A stretch of 33,939 bases of DNA from Pyrinomonadaceae bacterium (GCA_030372865.1 JAUCQE010000648.1:1-33939); one strand, 5' to 3'; positions 6,747-15,845 are shown, numbered from the stretch's first letter. A program made the numbers and translations. Notes: a model not told the origin generated them from the letters alone.

Positions 6747-8024
6747 ATGCTTTTTCTTTCTCGCATTTTAGTTTCCGTTCTCTTCTTAGCCGTGACGGCA
6801 CCTGTCGTCGCGGCTTCGTCGACTTCGATAAATGGTGAGAATCGGGGAATCGCGCTTCGTTGGCGGAGTGCGAAACTAAAGATCGCGGTTTCTTCTTCTC
6901 TCGCTACTGAATCCACATCGATCAAACCCGCAAGCGACGTTGACGGGGCGATCGCCCGAAGTTTCGAACGGTGGCGTCAGGCCACCGGAATAGAGTTCGA
7001 GATCGTGAACTCGGGCCGAACCAACGTCAGTCCGTCCGGCCCTACGGGCGACGGCGTCAGCCTTATCACCATTGCACCGTCACAGGCCAATCTTTCCGTC
7101 TTCGCCGCCGGGGCTGCAGATGTCCCGGCCACAACGCGCATCTTTTTCAGCCGACAGGGATATATTTCCGAGGCGGACATAGTCCTGAACCCGACGCAGG
7201 TATTTTCGACGGATGGTACGTTCGGTACGTTCGACCTTGAGGCAGTTCTGGTTCATGAGATCGGCCATTTGCTTGGCCTGGAACACGCCCCAATCTCCGG
7301 GGCCATGATGTACCGCAGTCAGGCTCGCAACGGACACTTCGCCTCGCCAGCACCGAACCGCGAGATTTCCCCGGCAGATATCGCTGCTGCCCGTGCTCTC
7401 TACGGCAGTATTGACCCGGACGTGGAATGTTGTTTTGCCGTCGACGTAGCGACAGGAGCCGGGTTTGCGAAAGGCACTTCAGTCGTGTGGGCCGAAGAGG
7501 CCGATACCGGGCGAGTCGTGGCCGCCGCGAATCCGCAGCCTGAGCGGACGCGAACGTCGCTCGAGGGCCTGACCGCGGGAAACTACAAGATCTATGTCCA
7601 GAATTCGATAAACGGAGCGACGAGGTCAGCGCTTGTGCCGGTAGTGATCGAGTCAGGCGGCCGGGACCGCACTGTTAAAACACTGCCCGACGCGGCCGCT
7701 TCAGCAGCTGAGCTTGAATTCATAGGTACTAACGGACAACTCTCGAAAATGCCCCTTACGCTCGACGCCGGACGGACACATACGGTCTTGATAGCGGGCA
7801 AGGGAATTGACGCGAAAAGCCTTACGATCGGCTCGACCTCCCCGTTTGTTCGCGTTGTGACTGAGTCGGCTCGTCCGCTTGACTACGGAGAAAAGATAGA
7901 GGCCATAAGCGTAGAGGTAGCCGTCGCTGCAGATGCGTTACCCGGTTCATATACGTTAATTGCGACCGATCGATCCGGCGCCGCCATATATTTTCCCGCC
8001 GCTATCAATATTCCAAGCCGATAA
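6747..8024 (+). CDS. secreted matrixin-family metalloprotease
   Basis: A 425-residue protein. I chose the ATG at 6747 because it starts a good signal peptide (LFLSRILVSVLFLAV, cleavage near 23). The catalytic domain carries the metzincin zinc motif HEIGHLLGLEH at 170-180 (His170, Glu171, His174, His180), followed by SGAMM at 184-188 as the Met-turn. This is the matrixin (M10-like) pattern. Residues 220-320 look like a carboxypeptidase-regulatory-like beta domain (LTAGNYKIYV). The last 105 residues form another beta-rich module. It probably acts outside the cytoplasm as a zinc endopeptidase. No clear cysteine-switch propeptide is visible, so latency control is unknown. Confidence 0.85.
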   Translation: MLFLSRILVSVLFLAVTAPVVAASSTSINGENRGIALRWRSAKLKIAVSSSLATESTSIKPASDVDGAIARSFERWRQATGIEFEIVNSGRTNVSPSGPTGDGVSLITIAPSQANLSVFAAGAADVPATTRIFFSRQGYISEADIVLNPTQVFSTDGTFGTFDLEAVLVHEIGHLLGLEHAPISGAMMYRSQARNGHFASPAPNREISPADIAAARALYGSIDPDVECCFAVDVATGAGFAKGTSVVWAEEADTGRVVAAANPQPERTRTSLEGLTAGNYKIYVQNSINGATRSALVPVVIESGGRDRTVKTLPDAAASAAELEFIGTNGQLSKMPLTLDAGRTHTVLIAGKGIDAKSLTIGSTSPFVRVVTESARPLDYGEKIEAISVEVAVAADALPGSYTLIATDRSGAAIYFPAAINIPSR

Positions 8025-8065
8025 CCCTTTCATTTACAAGGCTTTTTCGCTAAATAAAAAAGTGT

Positions 8066-8093
8066 TTGCAAATCGGACGATTTGGTGCATAAT
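8066..8093 (+). promoter_or_regulatory. promoter of the structured RNA
   Basis: TTGCAA (8066-8071), a 16-bp spacer, then CATAAT (8088-8093). Transcription should begin near 8100, exactly at the first hairpin of the RNA described next. Confidence 0.5.
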
Positions 8094-8099
8094 CGAGGG

Positions 8100-8192
8100 G
8101 TTCACCTCCCCGGTGAACATTTGGTCACAAGGGGTGAGGACTTGTGGCCGGCGGGGCGACGGTGTGGGAGACGTCGCCCCTTAATCTTTTTG
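8100..8192 (+). ncRNA. candidate small structured RNA (sRNA or riboswitch-like leader)
   Basis: Three consecutive hairpins fill about 93 nt. Hairpin 1: GTTCACC (8100-8106) with GGTGAAC (8112-8118), loop TCCCC. Hairpin 2: GGTCACAAG (8123-8131) with CTTGTGGCC (8141-8149), one G-U pair, loop GGGTGAGGA. Hairpin 3: GGGGCGACG (8153-8161) with CGTCGCCCC (8172-8180), followed by TTAATCTTTTT, an intrinsic terminator. Loop 1 (TCCCC) can pair with the G-rich start of loop 2, a possible kissing interaction. A promoter lies directly upstream and a separate promoter follows for the permease gene, so a free sRNA is the simplest reading. I do not recognise it as ydaO, M-box, yybP, SRP or 6S RNA. Confidence 0.55.
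8153..8192 (+). terminator. strong intrinsic terminator of the structured RNA
   Basis: A perfect 9-bp GC-rich stem with a 10-nt loop, followed by a T-rich tract. It would stop transcripts from the promoter at 8066, and also read-through from the matrixin operon. Confidence 0.75.
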
Positions 8193-8208
8193 GAGCACGA
8201 GTTTAGCT

Positions 8209-8236
8209 TTGTCGTATGCAGTTTTTCGCGTAGAAT
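8209..8236 (+). promoter_or_regulatory. promoter of the KUP/APC-like permease
   Basis: TTGTCG (8209-8214), a 16-bp spacer, then TAGAAT (8231-8236). It lies downstream of the terminator at 8153-8192 and would give the permease mRNA a leader of about 110 nt. Confidence 0.45.
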
Positions 8237-8311
8237 TTTGGTATGGGACATGAACTGGACGCTACGCGCCTGACGTTCGTCTTTGATCGGAATATTTGAG
8301 ATAGGTGTCTT

Positions 8312-8345
8312 GACCGCTTGTTGAACCATAGGCGGTCTTTTCTTT
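8312..8345 (+). promoter_or_regulatory. terminator-like hairpin in the permease leader
   Basis: GACCGC (8312-8317) pairs with GCGGTC (8332-8337) across a 14-nt loop and is followed by TTTTCTTTT. It sits 15 bp before the ATG at 8353, where a ribosome binding site would be expected and none is visible. It may act as an attenuator or as a translation-control hairpin. Confidence 0.45.
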
Positions 8346-8352
8346 TGCTGTC

Positions 8353-10356
8353 ATGAAGATAAACGAACGAAGCCGACTTAAGAAATGGCTGTTCAAGAAT
8401 GTCGAGGAAATGGAGGCACCGCACGAGAATCCCGGGCGGCATCCTCAGCACGCTTGGTGGAAGGTAATGTGCCTGACGGGCGTCGATTACTTCTCGACGC
8501 TCGGATATCAGCCCGGCATCGCGCTTTTGGCTGCAGGTGCGGTCTCGCCCTTCGCCACACTGGTTCTCGTGCTACTGACGCTGTTCGGCGCATTGCCGAT
8601 GTATCGCCGCGTAGCTGAAGAAAGCCCGCACGGTGACGGTTCCATCTCGATGCTCGAAAAGCTCCTGTCGCGTTGGAAGGGCAAGATGTTCGTACTTGCT
8701 CTGCTTGGGTTTGTCGCGACCAGTTTTATCATTACCATCACGCTATCATCCGCGGACGCGACCGCCCACATTATCGAGAACCCATACGTCGAGGACAACC
8801 TTGAGTTCCTGCATCACGAGATCATCGTTACGCTTGTGCTTATCGGCATTCTGGGTGCGATGTTCTTGCGGGGCTTCAACGAGGTCATCGGACTTGCGGT
8901 CGTGATCGTCGCTGTATTTCTTGTTCTGAACTTCATCACGATCAGCGTCGGCTTCTATGAGATCTTTTGGGTGCATCCCGAGGCATTCCCGAACTGGACC
9001 GCACTTTTGTGGAATTCGCCGAACGTCGGGGGCAGTTGGGTTTGGCTTGTCGTCGCATCATTTCTGGCCTTTCCTAAGCTTGCACTCGGACTTTCGGGAT
9101 TTGAGACCGGTGTCGTGGTGATGCCGCTCGTGAAGAGCGACGTTGAGGTCCCCAAAGCGAAGCTGACGTCGTTTCATGCAACCGAAGTTGATCAATCGGA
9201 AGCTCCACCGGACGTCCGCGAGCATCTCGAAGGGCGCATAAGGAACGGCAAAAAGCTGTTGACCGGTGCGGCCGTAATTATGAGTTTTTATCTCGTCGGA
9301 AGCAGCATCATCACTACGATGCTGATCCCGGCAAGCGAGATCCATCCGGGCGGAAAAGCGTATGGACGAGCGATCGCTTATATCGCCCACGAGTATATGG
9401 GCACCGTGTTCGGGACGCTTTACGACCTATCGACCATCGCGATCCTATGGTTTGCCGGCGCGTCGGCTATGGCGGGGCTATTGAATATCGTTCCACGCTA
9501 TTTGCCGAGGTACGGCATGGCGCCGGATTGGGCCAAGGCTACCCGTCCGCTGGTGTTTGTCTTCACGGCGATCTGCTTCCTTGTCACGATCCTTTTTGAA
9601 GCGGACGTCGCCGCACAGGGCGGAGCGTACGCGACCGGCGTCTTGATGCTGATGACATCGGCGGCCGTTGCCGTAACCATCTCGGCGCGTCAGCGGGGAG
9701 AAGGCCGTTGGCTGATATATCTGGCCATTACGATAGTCTTTATTTACACGACGATCGTTAACATGGTCGAACAGCCGAGCGGCATCAAGATCGCGGCGTT
9801 GTTCATCCTTGGCATAATCATCACGTCGTTCATCTCAAGGGCCTTGCGAACGACCGAGGTCCGGATAGATAAGATCGAGTTCGACGAGAAGGCGTTAGAG
9901 TTTATCGACGACATTGCGGACGGCGAGATCCGGATCGTGACGAATCGTCGTGAGGTTGGCAACGTCGGCGAATACAGGTTTAAGGAACACGAGAAGCGAA
10001 TCGACAATCATATTCCATCGACGGATCCGGTGGTGTTTTACGAGATCGATCTCGGCGACGCGTCTGAGTTCACAGGTGAACTTAAGATTCGAGGAGTAGA
10101 TATCGAGGGGTACAAGATCCTTCGAACCGAATCTCCTGCGGTGCCGAACGCCATCGCGGCTCTGCTTTTACACCTGCGTGATAGGACAGGGAAGATACCG
10201 CACGTCTATTTCGGTTGGAGCGAGGGTAACCCGATAATGTACCTTGCCCGGTACATCTTGTTCGGTGAGGGAGACACCGCGCCGGTGACACGAGAGATAC
10301 TAAGACAAGCCGAGCCGGACCCCGAGCTCAGGCCGAGTGTCCATGTGGGCGGTTGA
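8353..10356 (+). CDS. KUP/APC-superfamily permease
   Basis: A 667-residue inner-membrane transporter. The first segment carries [14 protein letters not shown] (42-55), reminiscent of the first helix of KUP and KimA-type potassium permeases. About 12 hydrophobic segments run to about residue 505. A soluble C-terminal domain of about 160 residues follows ([20 protein letters not shown] and onward). This layout, a 12-helix APC core plus a long cytosolic tail, is shared with the KUP and KimA K+ importers, but databases often label relatives only as amino-acid permeases. The substrate is therefore open; K+ is my preferred guess. The leader contains a hairpin before the start codon. Its TGA stop abuts the stop of the convergent zinc-ribbon gene. 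Confidence 0.75.
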   Translation: MKINERSRLKKWLFKNVEEMEAPHENPGRHPQHAWWKVMCLTGVDYFSTLGYQPGIALLAAGAVSPFATLVLVLLTLFGALPMYRRVAEESPHGDGSISMLEKLLSRWKGKMFVLALLGFVATSFIITITLSSADATAHIIENPYVEDNLEFLHHEIIVTLVLIGILGAMFLRGFNEVIGLAVVIVAVFLVLNFITISVGFYEIFWVHPEAFPNWTALLWNSPNVGGSWVWLVVASFLAFPKLALGLSGFETGVVVMPLVKSDVEVPKAKLTSFHATEVDQSEAPPDVREHLEGRIRNGKKLLTGAAVIMSFYLVGSSIITTMLIPASEIHPGGKAYGRAIAYIAHEYMGTVFGTLYDLSTIAILWFAGASAMAGLLNIVPRYLPRYGMAPDWAKATRPLVFVFTAICFLVTILFEADVAAQGGAYATGVLMLMTSAAVAVTISARQRGEGRWLIYLAITIVFIYTTIVNMVEQPSGIKIAALFILGIIITSFISRALRTTEVRIDKIEFDEKALEFIDDIADGEIRIVTNRREVGNVGEYRFKEHEKRIDNHIPSTDPVVFYEIDLGDASEFTGELKIRGVDIEGYKILRTESPAVPNAIAALLLHLRDRTGKIPHVYFGWSEGNPIMYLARYILFGEGDTAPVTREILRQAEPDPELRPSVHVGG

Positions 10357-10761
10357 TCAGTGGATCGGGTCCGAAGGCTGATCGGGCAGCAGCACCGACG
10401 GGTTCATCTCAAGGAAACACGAACGGCAATAGACCGGCCGGCCCTGTGAAGGGTAGAACGGGACCGTCGTCGATTCGCTGCATCGTGCGCATTTGACGGA
10501 AACTTCTATCCGCTGCTTGATACCGGACGCCTGTGCTGCAGCAATTACGGCCAAGCGTTCATTCTTTGCCTGCTTACAGCCCTTGCAGCGTTTCGGCGGG
10601 TTCTGAAGGTTTTTGTCGCGGAAAAATACCTGCTCGCCGGAGGTCCAGGTGAAATCGGACCCACAGTCGATACATCTTATACTTTTATCTTCGAATTCAT
10701 TGTCCGGTGAAGACCCGGAACTGGCAGTACCGCTTAATCCAATAAAAAGATCGTCAGACAT
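10357..10761 (-). CDS. double zinc-ribbon protein
   Basis: A 134-residue cytoplasmic protein with two four-cysteine sites: C30/C33 with C59/C62, then C91/C94 with C112/C115. The first module resembles the probable zinc-ribbon domain found in many bacterial small proteins (IRCIDCGSDFTWTSGEQVFF). The second matches the CxxC-x17-CxxC pattern (VPFYPSQGRPVYCRSCF) seen in environmental bacteria. A GGGGAGGG ribosome binding site supports the ATG at 10761. Function is unknown; nucleic-acid or protein binding is plausible. It converges on the permease gene with abutting stops. Confidence 0.8.
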   Translation of the reverse strand: MSDDLFIGLSGTASSGSSPDNEFEDKSIRCIDCGSDFTWTSGEQVFFRDKNLQNPPKRCKGCKQAKNERLAVIAAAQASGIKQRIEVSVKCARCSESTTVPFYPSQGRPVYCRSCFLEMNPSVLLPDQPSDPIH

Positions 10762-10993
10762 TACGGCTTCCCTCCCCTGATTGGATCCGCCGGCCTAAGA
10801 TTCCAGCCGCCGCCGGAGCAAGAATGGAACATACACATGCTCCACGAACGGGCTCCGATTGAAAAGAATATCATATTGAAGGCGGATGAAAAACAAGACT
10901 ACGGACCTAGAAAAATTATACCGTGGGCAACTTTGTGTCAAGCAGGCAGCAGTTTGCGCGGCAGGAAATGTTTTGTAAAGATTAAATTCGATT

Positions 10994-12265
10994 ATGAAAA
11001 TCCTTGTTGTCGGTTCGGGCGGCCGCGAACACGCGATCTGCTCGGCATTTCTTAAAAGCTCCAAAGTAAAAGAGATCTTTTGTGCGAACGGGAACGCTGG
11101 AATTGCGGCGATAGCCGAAACTGTCGATATCAGACCGGACAACATTCCGGCTTTAGCGGACCTTGCTGAAGCGAAGGGCATCAACCTTACATTTGTCGGC
11201 GGTGAAACGTCGCTTGCGCTCGGGATCGTCGATGAGTTCGAGAGCCGCGGGCTGAAGATCATCGGCGCATCGAAAGCCGCCGCGAGGCTCGAGGCGAGCA
11301 AGGCATTCGCAAAGGATTTCATGGCCCGCCATCAGATCCCGACAGCAGCGTATGTAGTTGCGAATTCGATCGAAGAGGCGAAGGCTGCACTTGAGCATGG
11401 ACGGTTCGTTGATGAGAACAGCCCCGTCGTGGTGAAGGCCGACGGCCTTGCGGCAGGAAAGGGTGTGGTCGTTGCGGCAACGCGAGCGGAAGCTATAGAC
11501 GCACTCGGAGAGCTTGAATCGATCGCAGGCAAAGAGGCGTCAAGCCGGATCGTGCTTGAAGAATGCCTCATCGGACGCGAGGTTTCGCTCATCTTGTTCT
11601 GTGACGGCGAGAACTTTGCGATGATGCCGCCGACTCGCGATCACAAGCGAATTGGCGAGGGCGATACCGGACCGAATACGGGCGGGATGGGAACGATCAC
11701 CGATGCCGCGTTGCTGAGTGCCGATCAGACAGCAGAGATCGTCGAAACGGTGATCAAGCCGACTCTCAACGGATGTCGGGAAGAGGGCTTCCCGTTCCGC
11801 GGGATATTATTTCTCGGGCTGATGATGACGCCGAACGGTCCAAAGGTGCTCGAATACAACGTACGCTTTGGCGACCCGGAGACTCAGTCAATTCTTGTGC
11901 GGCTTGAGACCGATATAGTTGATATTTGCGAGGCGATGCTTTCGGGAACTCTGGACCAGACCGATATTAAGTGGCGATCCGGCAATTCGGCGTGCGTTAT
12001 TCTTGCGGCGGAGAATTATCCCGGCAGGCCGCGGACTGGCGACGGTATCAACGGCTTGGAATCCGCCGGTCAACACGCAGACGTTTCGATCTTTCACGCC
12101 GGAACGACCAAGGATGACGAGGGTCGGTTCGTTACCGCCGGCGGCCGGGTTCTTGGTGTGACGGCCGTCGGAGACGATCTGGATTCTGCGCTCAAAAATG
12201 CGTACGAGGCAGCAGCAGAGATCTCCTGGCCCGGGATGCAGTATCGTCGCGACATCGGCAAATAG
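10994..12265 (+). CDS. purD: phosphoribosylamine-glycine ligase (GAR synthetase)
   Basis: 423 residues, the normal size of PurD. It joins glycine to 5-phosphoribosylamine with ATP, the second step of de novo purine synthesis, in the cytoplasm. The N-terminal GSGGREHA (7-14) is the family signature. An ATP-grasp core follows, with KADGLAAGKGV near 150, RDHKRIGEGDTGPNTGGMG, and EYNVRFGDPETQ for metal and ATP binding. The start ATG at 10994 directly gives the first strand MKILVVG. The gene stands alone between convergent and divergent neighbours, with an excellent terminator behind it. No other pur genes lie in the window. Confidence 0.96.
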   Translation: MKILVVGSGGREHAICSAFLKSSKVKEIFCANGNAGIAAIAETVDIRPDNIPALADLAEAKGINLTFVGGETSLALGIVDEFESRGLKIIGASKAAARLEASKAFAKDFMARHQIPTAAYVVANSIEEAKAALEHGRFVDENSPVVVKADGLAAGKGVVVAATRAEAIDALGELESIAGKEASSRIVLEECLIGREVSLILFCDGENFAMMPPTRDHKRIGEGDTGPNTGGMGTITDAALLSADQTAEIVETVIKPTLNGCREEGFPFRGILFLGLMMTPNGPKVLEYNVRFGDPETQSILVRLETDIVDICEAMLSGTLDQTDIKWRSGNSACVILAAENYPGRPRTGDGINGLESAGQHADVSIFHAGTTKDDEGRFVTAGGRVLGVTAVGDDLDSALKNAYEAAAEISWPGMQYRRDIGK

Positions 12266-12293
12266 AAAAGGCGGCAACTTCGCCGCCTTTTTC
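12266..12293. terminator. bidirectional terminator after purD
   Basis: AAAAGGCGGC and GCCGCCTTTT form a perfect 10-bp stem with a 6-nt loop. T-rich sequence flanks both sides, so it can end purD and also the convergent gene at 12306. Confidence 0.85.
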
Positions 12294-12305
12294 TTTCGAT
12301 CGTGA

Positions 12306-13169
12306 TCACTCGGACGCGCGGTCAACTTCGCTTATCCGCTGCGGAGCAAGGTTCAAAACATTCTCCCCCGCAATTACCGATACCGGAGCACTCCAAAGTG
12401 CGAATCCGTTGGGTGTCTTTGTTATCCCAAACAGATAATAGCTTCCGGGGTTTACGCCGGAAAGCTCTGCCTTTCCGCTGGCATCGGTCGTTCCGGAATA
12501 TTCGATGTACTTGTTTATCGCCGAAAGTGCATCGCTTCGGAAATCCGGATACCGGTCAGGGAAAGTTATCGCCAAACCCAGGCTGTTCGACAGCGTGTTT
12601 CCTTCAATAGGTTCAAGCCCTGCATCGCTAAGGATCATCTCGATATCGCGTTCAAGGAGATAGAATTTCTCGTTCCGAACCGCCTGAGGGCTGCCGTTCT
12701 GCGTTATGACCTTCGCATCTATTTTCACGACGCCCTTTGTCGGATTCGCAGGAACCCTCGTCTGCGAACCGGGAACGGTCGATTCGATTCCAGGAACATC
12801 GCTCGGAACGGTTTCACCCTCGGTCGGGGGCACAGTCGTTGTGCTCGAAGGATAGTCCTCGGCCGTACTTCTTCTTGCATCGCCCGAGCGACGATCAGCT
12901 TCCGCGCACACCCGAACATTGGTGTTGTCAGACAAACCGTCCGAGTCGCGGGAAACCAGAAAGAACACAAAAAAGAGCAATAGAATAGCCGCGACGCCGA
13001 AGGCGACAAACGCCCACGGCGGCAAGCCGGATTCTTTCGGTCCGGCATCAACAACTACAGGTCTCGCGGGCGGTACTGTACGGTTTTGTAGCGGGCGGCC
13101 ACAATTTGGGCAAGCAACGGCCGCAGCCGAAACATCGTGTCCGCATTCAGGACAGTTTACTAATGACAT
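12306..13169 (-). CDS. zinc-ribbon, single-TM protein with an extracytoplasmic domain
   Basis: 287 residues from the ATG at 13169, which has GGGAGGA upstream; the longer open frame has no such site. A zinc ribbon is at the N-terminus (CPEC 6-9, CPNC 20-23), followed by a Pro-rich linker, one membrane segment at 51-73, a Thr/Pro/Ser-rich stalk (about 110-160) and a beta-rich domain (FYLLERDIEMILSDAGLEP; DASGKAELSGVNPGSYYLFG). The latter resembles a carboxypeptidase-regulatory-like fold with a missing or partial partner. The ribbon should be cytoplasmic and the domain extracytoplasmic. The combination suggests a membrane sensor or surface protein, but no known family name applies with confidence. 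Confidence 0.75.
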   Translation of the reverse strand: MSLVNCPECGHDVSAAAVACPNCGRPLQNRTVPPARPVVVDAGPKESGLPPWAFVAFGVAAILLLFFVFFLVSRDSDGLSDNTNVRVCAEADRRSGDARRSTAEDYPSSTTTVPPTEGETVPSDVPGIESTVPGSQTRVPANPTKGVVKIDAKVITQNGSPQAVRNEKFYLLERDIEMILSDAGLEPIEGNTLSNSLGLAITFPDRYPDFRSDALSAINKYIEYSGTTDASGKAELSGVNPGSYYLFGITKTPNGFALWSAPVSVIAGENVLNLAPQRISEVDRASE

Positions 13170-13262
13170 TGCTAAAATTCCTCCCTCTTTCGCATATCTA
13201 CGGTGGAAAGGGGCAAAGCCTATGCCATGCAGCCAAAAGATCCGTGCGTTGAGAATCAAGAA

Positions 13263-13290
13263 GGGCCCGCGAATTATTGATCGCGGGCCC
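13263..13290. terminator. 10-bp perfect hairpin, probable terminator
   Basis: GGGCCCGCGA pairs perfectly with TCGCGGGCCC across an 8-nt loop. It lies just after the end of the TPR gene (minus strand). The following minus-strand sequence is only modestly T-rich, so Rho-independent termination is likely but not certain. Confidence 0.55.
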
Positions 13291-13321
13291 CGGAAAAATC
13301 GGCAAAACGAGGTCGGCCGGA

Positions 13322-14428
13322 CTACTTTGCAGCGGGCTTGTAGGTTTTTGCCCAGTTAAGAAACTGTTCGATCTTGAGCGAGTTGGTCTCAAGCCATTTA
13401 GCTGCGTTTTGATTGCCGGAACGGTACATTACGAGATACGCGAATGCTCTCGAATAACCGAGTTCCTTCATTTCCGCGAGAAACGGAATGTATTGCTTGC
13501 CCACGAACGTCTTTTTGAGTTCTTTGTCTTCGCTCAGCATCGCGATCAGCGAATCCAGATTGTCCGCAACCATTTCCTCCGCAGTCTTCGGTTCTTTGTC
13601 CTTGTTCTTTTCTTCGTCGATGATGCCGAGCGTCGGGATCAACAGGTCGTACATCGCAAACTTGCCTTCGTCCTCGGGAGCAAAGAAGTCGAGGTTGATG
13701 GTTGTATTGCCGGTCTTCTCATCCTTTTTGGCAGCGGCCATTACGGAATTATAGATCGCGACCGCGCGTGAGGTCCGACCGGAATTATGCTCAAGCGAGA
13801 TCAACCTGGCAGCAGCCATCATTGCCGGCACCTTATACTTTGTACCGATGAAGATCTCTGCGAGAAGGTAGTGCGGGCTGGGATACGTGTGTTCCAGCTC
13901 AACAGCGCGTTTTAGTTCGGCTTTTGCCTCTGCATACATTTTCTGCCGCGTATACGTGACCCCGAGGTTGTAGTGGACGCTTGGGATATGATGCTGGAGA
14001 AGGGGGTCGTTCTTTAGGATCTTCAACGCGTCACGATAAAGCTTTATCGCGTCTTTCGGCTTTCCGGCATCGTCAATTACATTCGCGATAGTAGCGTAAA
14101 ATAATGGAAGTTCCTGAGACTTGTATTGCGAACCGCGTAATGAGGTCTCCGCGGCTTTGTACTTTTCGCCCTTGGCGTAATACGTTAACGCCAGTTCGTA
14201 TAATGCGAGGGTTGAGTCCGGACTCTCCTTTAAAACCGTCTCGTACTTTTCTATCGCTTCGTCGTATTTCTTCGCGTCGTGTAAGGCGATACCGGCTCGA
14301 ATGGTCTCGGTCTGTGAGTCGGTGATGGATTTGGGCGTCAGGGTCGGTTTCTTTATGTCGAAACTCTGCGCAAGGGCGGAGAGAGAGGCGAGCACGATAA
14401 TGCAGCTGAGGAAGATAGTTCGTTTCAC
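13322..14428 (-). CDS. exported TPR-repeat protein
   Basis: 368 residues starting at a GTG with AAGGAG about 7 bases upstream. A signal peptide is seen at 1-20 (IIVLASLSALAQ). Tetratricopeptide-type repeats follow: near 40-80 (AGIALHDAKKYDEAIEKYET), 75-110 and 155-190 (YNLGVTYTRQKMYAEAKAEL). The C-terminal 180 residues are helical and charged (DEEKNKDKEPKTAEEMVADN) without recognisable repeats. It probably resides in the periplasm or on a membrane face and serves protein-protein contacts. No enzyme signature is visible. It has no obvious operon partner: aroC begins at 15689 on the same strand and ends 94 bp before this start, so co-transcription from aroC is possible. Confidence 0.8.
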   Translation of the reverse strand: MKRTIFLSCIIVLASLSALAQSFDIKKPTLTPKSITDSQTETIRAGIALHDAKKYDEAIEKYETVLKESPDSTLALYELALTYYAKGEKYKAAETSLRGSQYKSQELPLFYATIANVIDDAGKPKDAIKLYRDALKILKNDPLLQHHIPSVHYNLGVTYTRQKMYAEAKAELKRAVELEHTYPSPHYLLAEIFIGTKYKVPAMMAAARLISLEHNSGRTSRAVAIYNSVMAAAKKDEKTGNTTINLDFFAPEDEGKFAMYDLLIPTLGIIDEEKNKDKEPKTAEEMVADNLDSLIAMLSEDKELKKTFVGKQYIPFLAEMKELGYSRAFAYLVMYRSGNQNAAKWLETNSLKIEQFLNWAKTYKPAAK

Positions 14429-14522
14429 AATTTACTCCTTTAGATTGGCTCTAACTACCATTTCGATGCAGGTATACTGAGACGGTTGTTCCGACGCAAA
14501 AAATATTCGGGTGAATTCGTTT

Positions 14523-15689
14523 CTAGTATGACCTGACAGTTGAAACATACGAGTCGAAATTACGTCTCATTTCGCTTAGCGAATCACCGCCGAATTTCTC
14601 ACGCATCGAGTTTGCGATGACGATCGCGAGCATGGCTTCGCCGATCACGCCCGCGGCAGGAACCGCGGTTATGTCCGAGCGTTCGAACGCCGCGGGGCTG
14701 TCTTCTTTCGTATCGATGTCGACCGAGTTCAGAGCCTTTCGCAATGTCGAGATCGGTTTTAGGTAACCGCGGACGCGTAGTTCTTCTCCGTTAGTTATGC
14801 CGCCCTCGAGCCCGCCGGCCCGATTTGTCCGGCGTTCAAAGTTTCCGTTGGAGCTAAAGATCTCGTCGTGGACTTCCGACCCGAACCGGCCCGCATTTGC
14901 AACACCGTCACCGATCTCGACGGCCTTGACCGCGTGGATCGACATCATCGCCCGTGCTATGCGGCCGTCGAGCTTTTCTTCCCACGATGTGTGCGAGCCG
15001 AGGCCTACGGGTAAGCCGTGAGCGACTACTTCGAATATTCCTCCAAGCGTGTCGCCATTCGCCTTTGCCTCATCGACGTGAGCGACCATTTCAGCTTCGA
15101 TCTCCTTATCGACGCACGCGAGCGGAGCATCCGCGGAAATGGCACTTATCTGCTCCCATGAGGCAACGATCGGATTTTCGGGAACTGCACCGAGTTTCGC
15201 AACGTGGCTGCGGATCGTTACGCCGAAATGATCGAGCAATTGTTTCGCAACCGCTCCTGCCGCAACGCGGGCAGCGGTCTCGCGGGCCGAGGCGCGCTCT
15301 AGAATGTCGCGCAGGTCGCGGGCCTGGTATTTCTGGCCGCCCGGGAGGTCGGCGTGGCCGGGACGCGGCCGTTTGACGAGCCTTGGATTCTTCGGCTGTG
15401 TCTCGAGTTCTTCTGCCGACATGATATCTTCCCAGTGAACGAAATCGCGGTTCTCGATCATAAGGGCGATGGGTGACCCGAGTGCTTTTCCGTGTCGGAC
15501 TCCGGAGAGGATTCGAACCGTGTCAGATTCGATCTTCATTCGTCCGCCCCGGCCGTAGCCCTGCTGCCGCCGCCAAAGTTCATGGTCGATCGCGGCTTTA
15601 TCGAATGGCATGCCAGCGGGCACGCCCTCGATGATGGTTACCAACGCAGGACCATGAGATTCTCCGGCCGTTGTAAATCTAAATTGCAT
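14523..15689 (-). CDS. aroC: chorismate synthase
   Basis: 388 residues from the ATG at 15689; the upstream extension runs into repeat DNA and is not coding. The enzyme makes chorismate from EPSP using reduced FMN, the last step of the shikimate pathway, in the cytoplasm. Signatures visible: the N-terminal [33 protein letters not shown], and [16 protein letters not shown]. The length is normal for the family. It is the chorismate source for folate synthesis, and a disrupted pabB is found about 7 kb further along the same strand. The region just upstream of the start contains a 10-bp-period repeat described separately. Confidence 0.96.
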   Translation of the reverse strand: MQFRFTTAGESHGPALVTIIEGVPAGMPFDKAAIDHELWRRQQGYGRGGRMKIESDTVRILSGVRHGKALGSPIALMIENRDFVHWEDIMSAEELETQPKNPRLVKRPRPGHADLPGGQKYQARDLRDILERASARETAARVAAGAVAKQLLDHFGVTIRSHVAKLGAVPENPIVASWEQISAISADAPLACVDKEIEAEMVAHVDEAKANGDTLGGIFEVVAHGLPVGLGSHTSWEEKLDGRIARAMMSIHAVKAVEIGDGVANAGRFGSEVHDEIFSSNGNFERRTNRAGGLEGGITNGEELRVRGYLKPISTLRKALNSVDIDTKEDSPAAFERSDITAVPAAGVIGEAMLAIVIANSMREKFGGDSLSEMRRNFDSYVSTVRSY

Positions 15690-15702
15690 AGAAATCTTTA
15701 AC

Positions 15703-15845
15703 CACGAATTAGCACGAATTAACACTAATTCGGTGCCTCGAAGCCAATCTGTTGAAAAACCGTTACGCGAGACCGTCGTGAACAATACCGAAATCTGCGT
15801 ACGAACGAAAAACCAATTCGTGAAATTCGTGTTAATTCGTGGATA
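15703..15845. repeat. inverted pair of 10-bp-period repeats (CCACGAATTA type)
   Basis: Left arm, 15703-15731: ACCACGAATT, AGCACGAATT and AACACTAATT in tandem, a 10-bp period. Right arm, about 15819-15845: the reverse complement of a similar series (AATTCGTG, AATTCGTG, TTAATTCGTGG). The spacer between arms is about 90 bp. The right arm encodes the last codons and stop of the EamA transporter. The left arm lies between aroC and its upstream region. Similar CACGAATT-type repeats occur in many environmental genomes; the role here is unknown. Confidence 0.65.

Noticed and set aside
8100-8192. Known riboswitch or housekeeping RNA (ydaO, M-box, yybP, SRP RNA)
   Set aside because: I could not find the conserved core of any of these classes by eye; left as an unassigned structured RNA.
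15703-15845. Possible CRISPR or attachment site at the CACGAATT repeats
   Set aside because: Repeat units are 10 bp with no spacers, and no cas genes or integrase are nearby.
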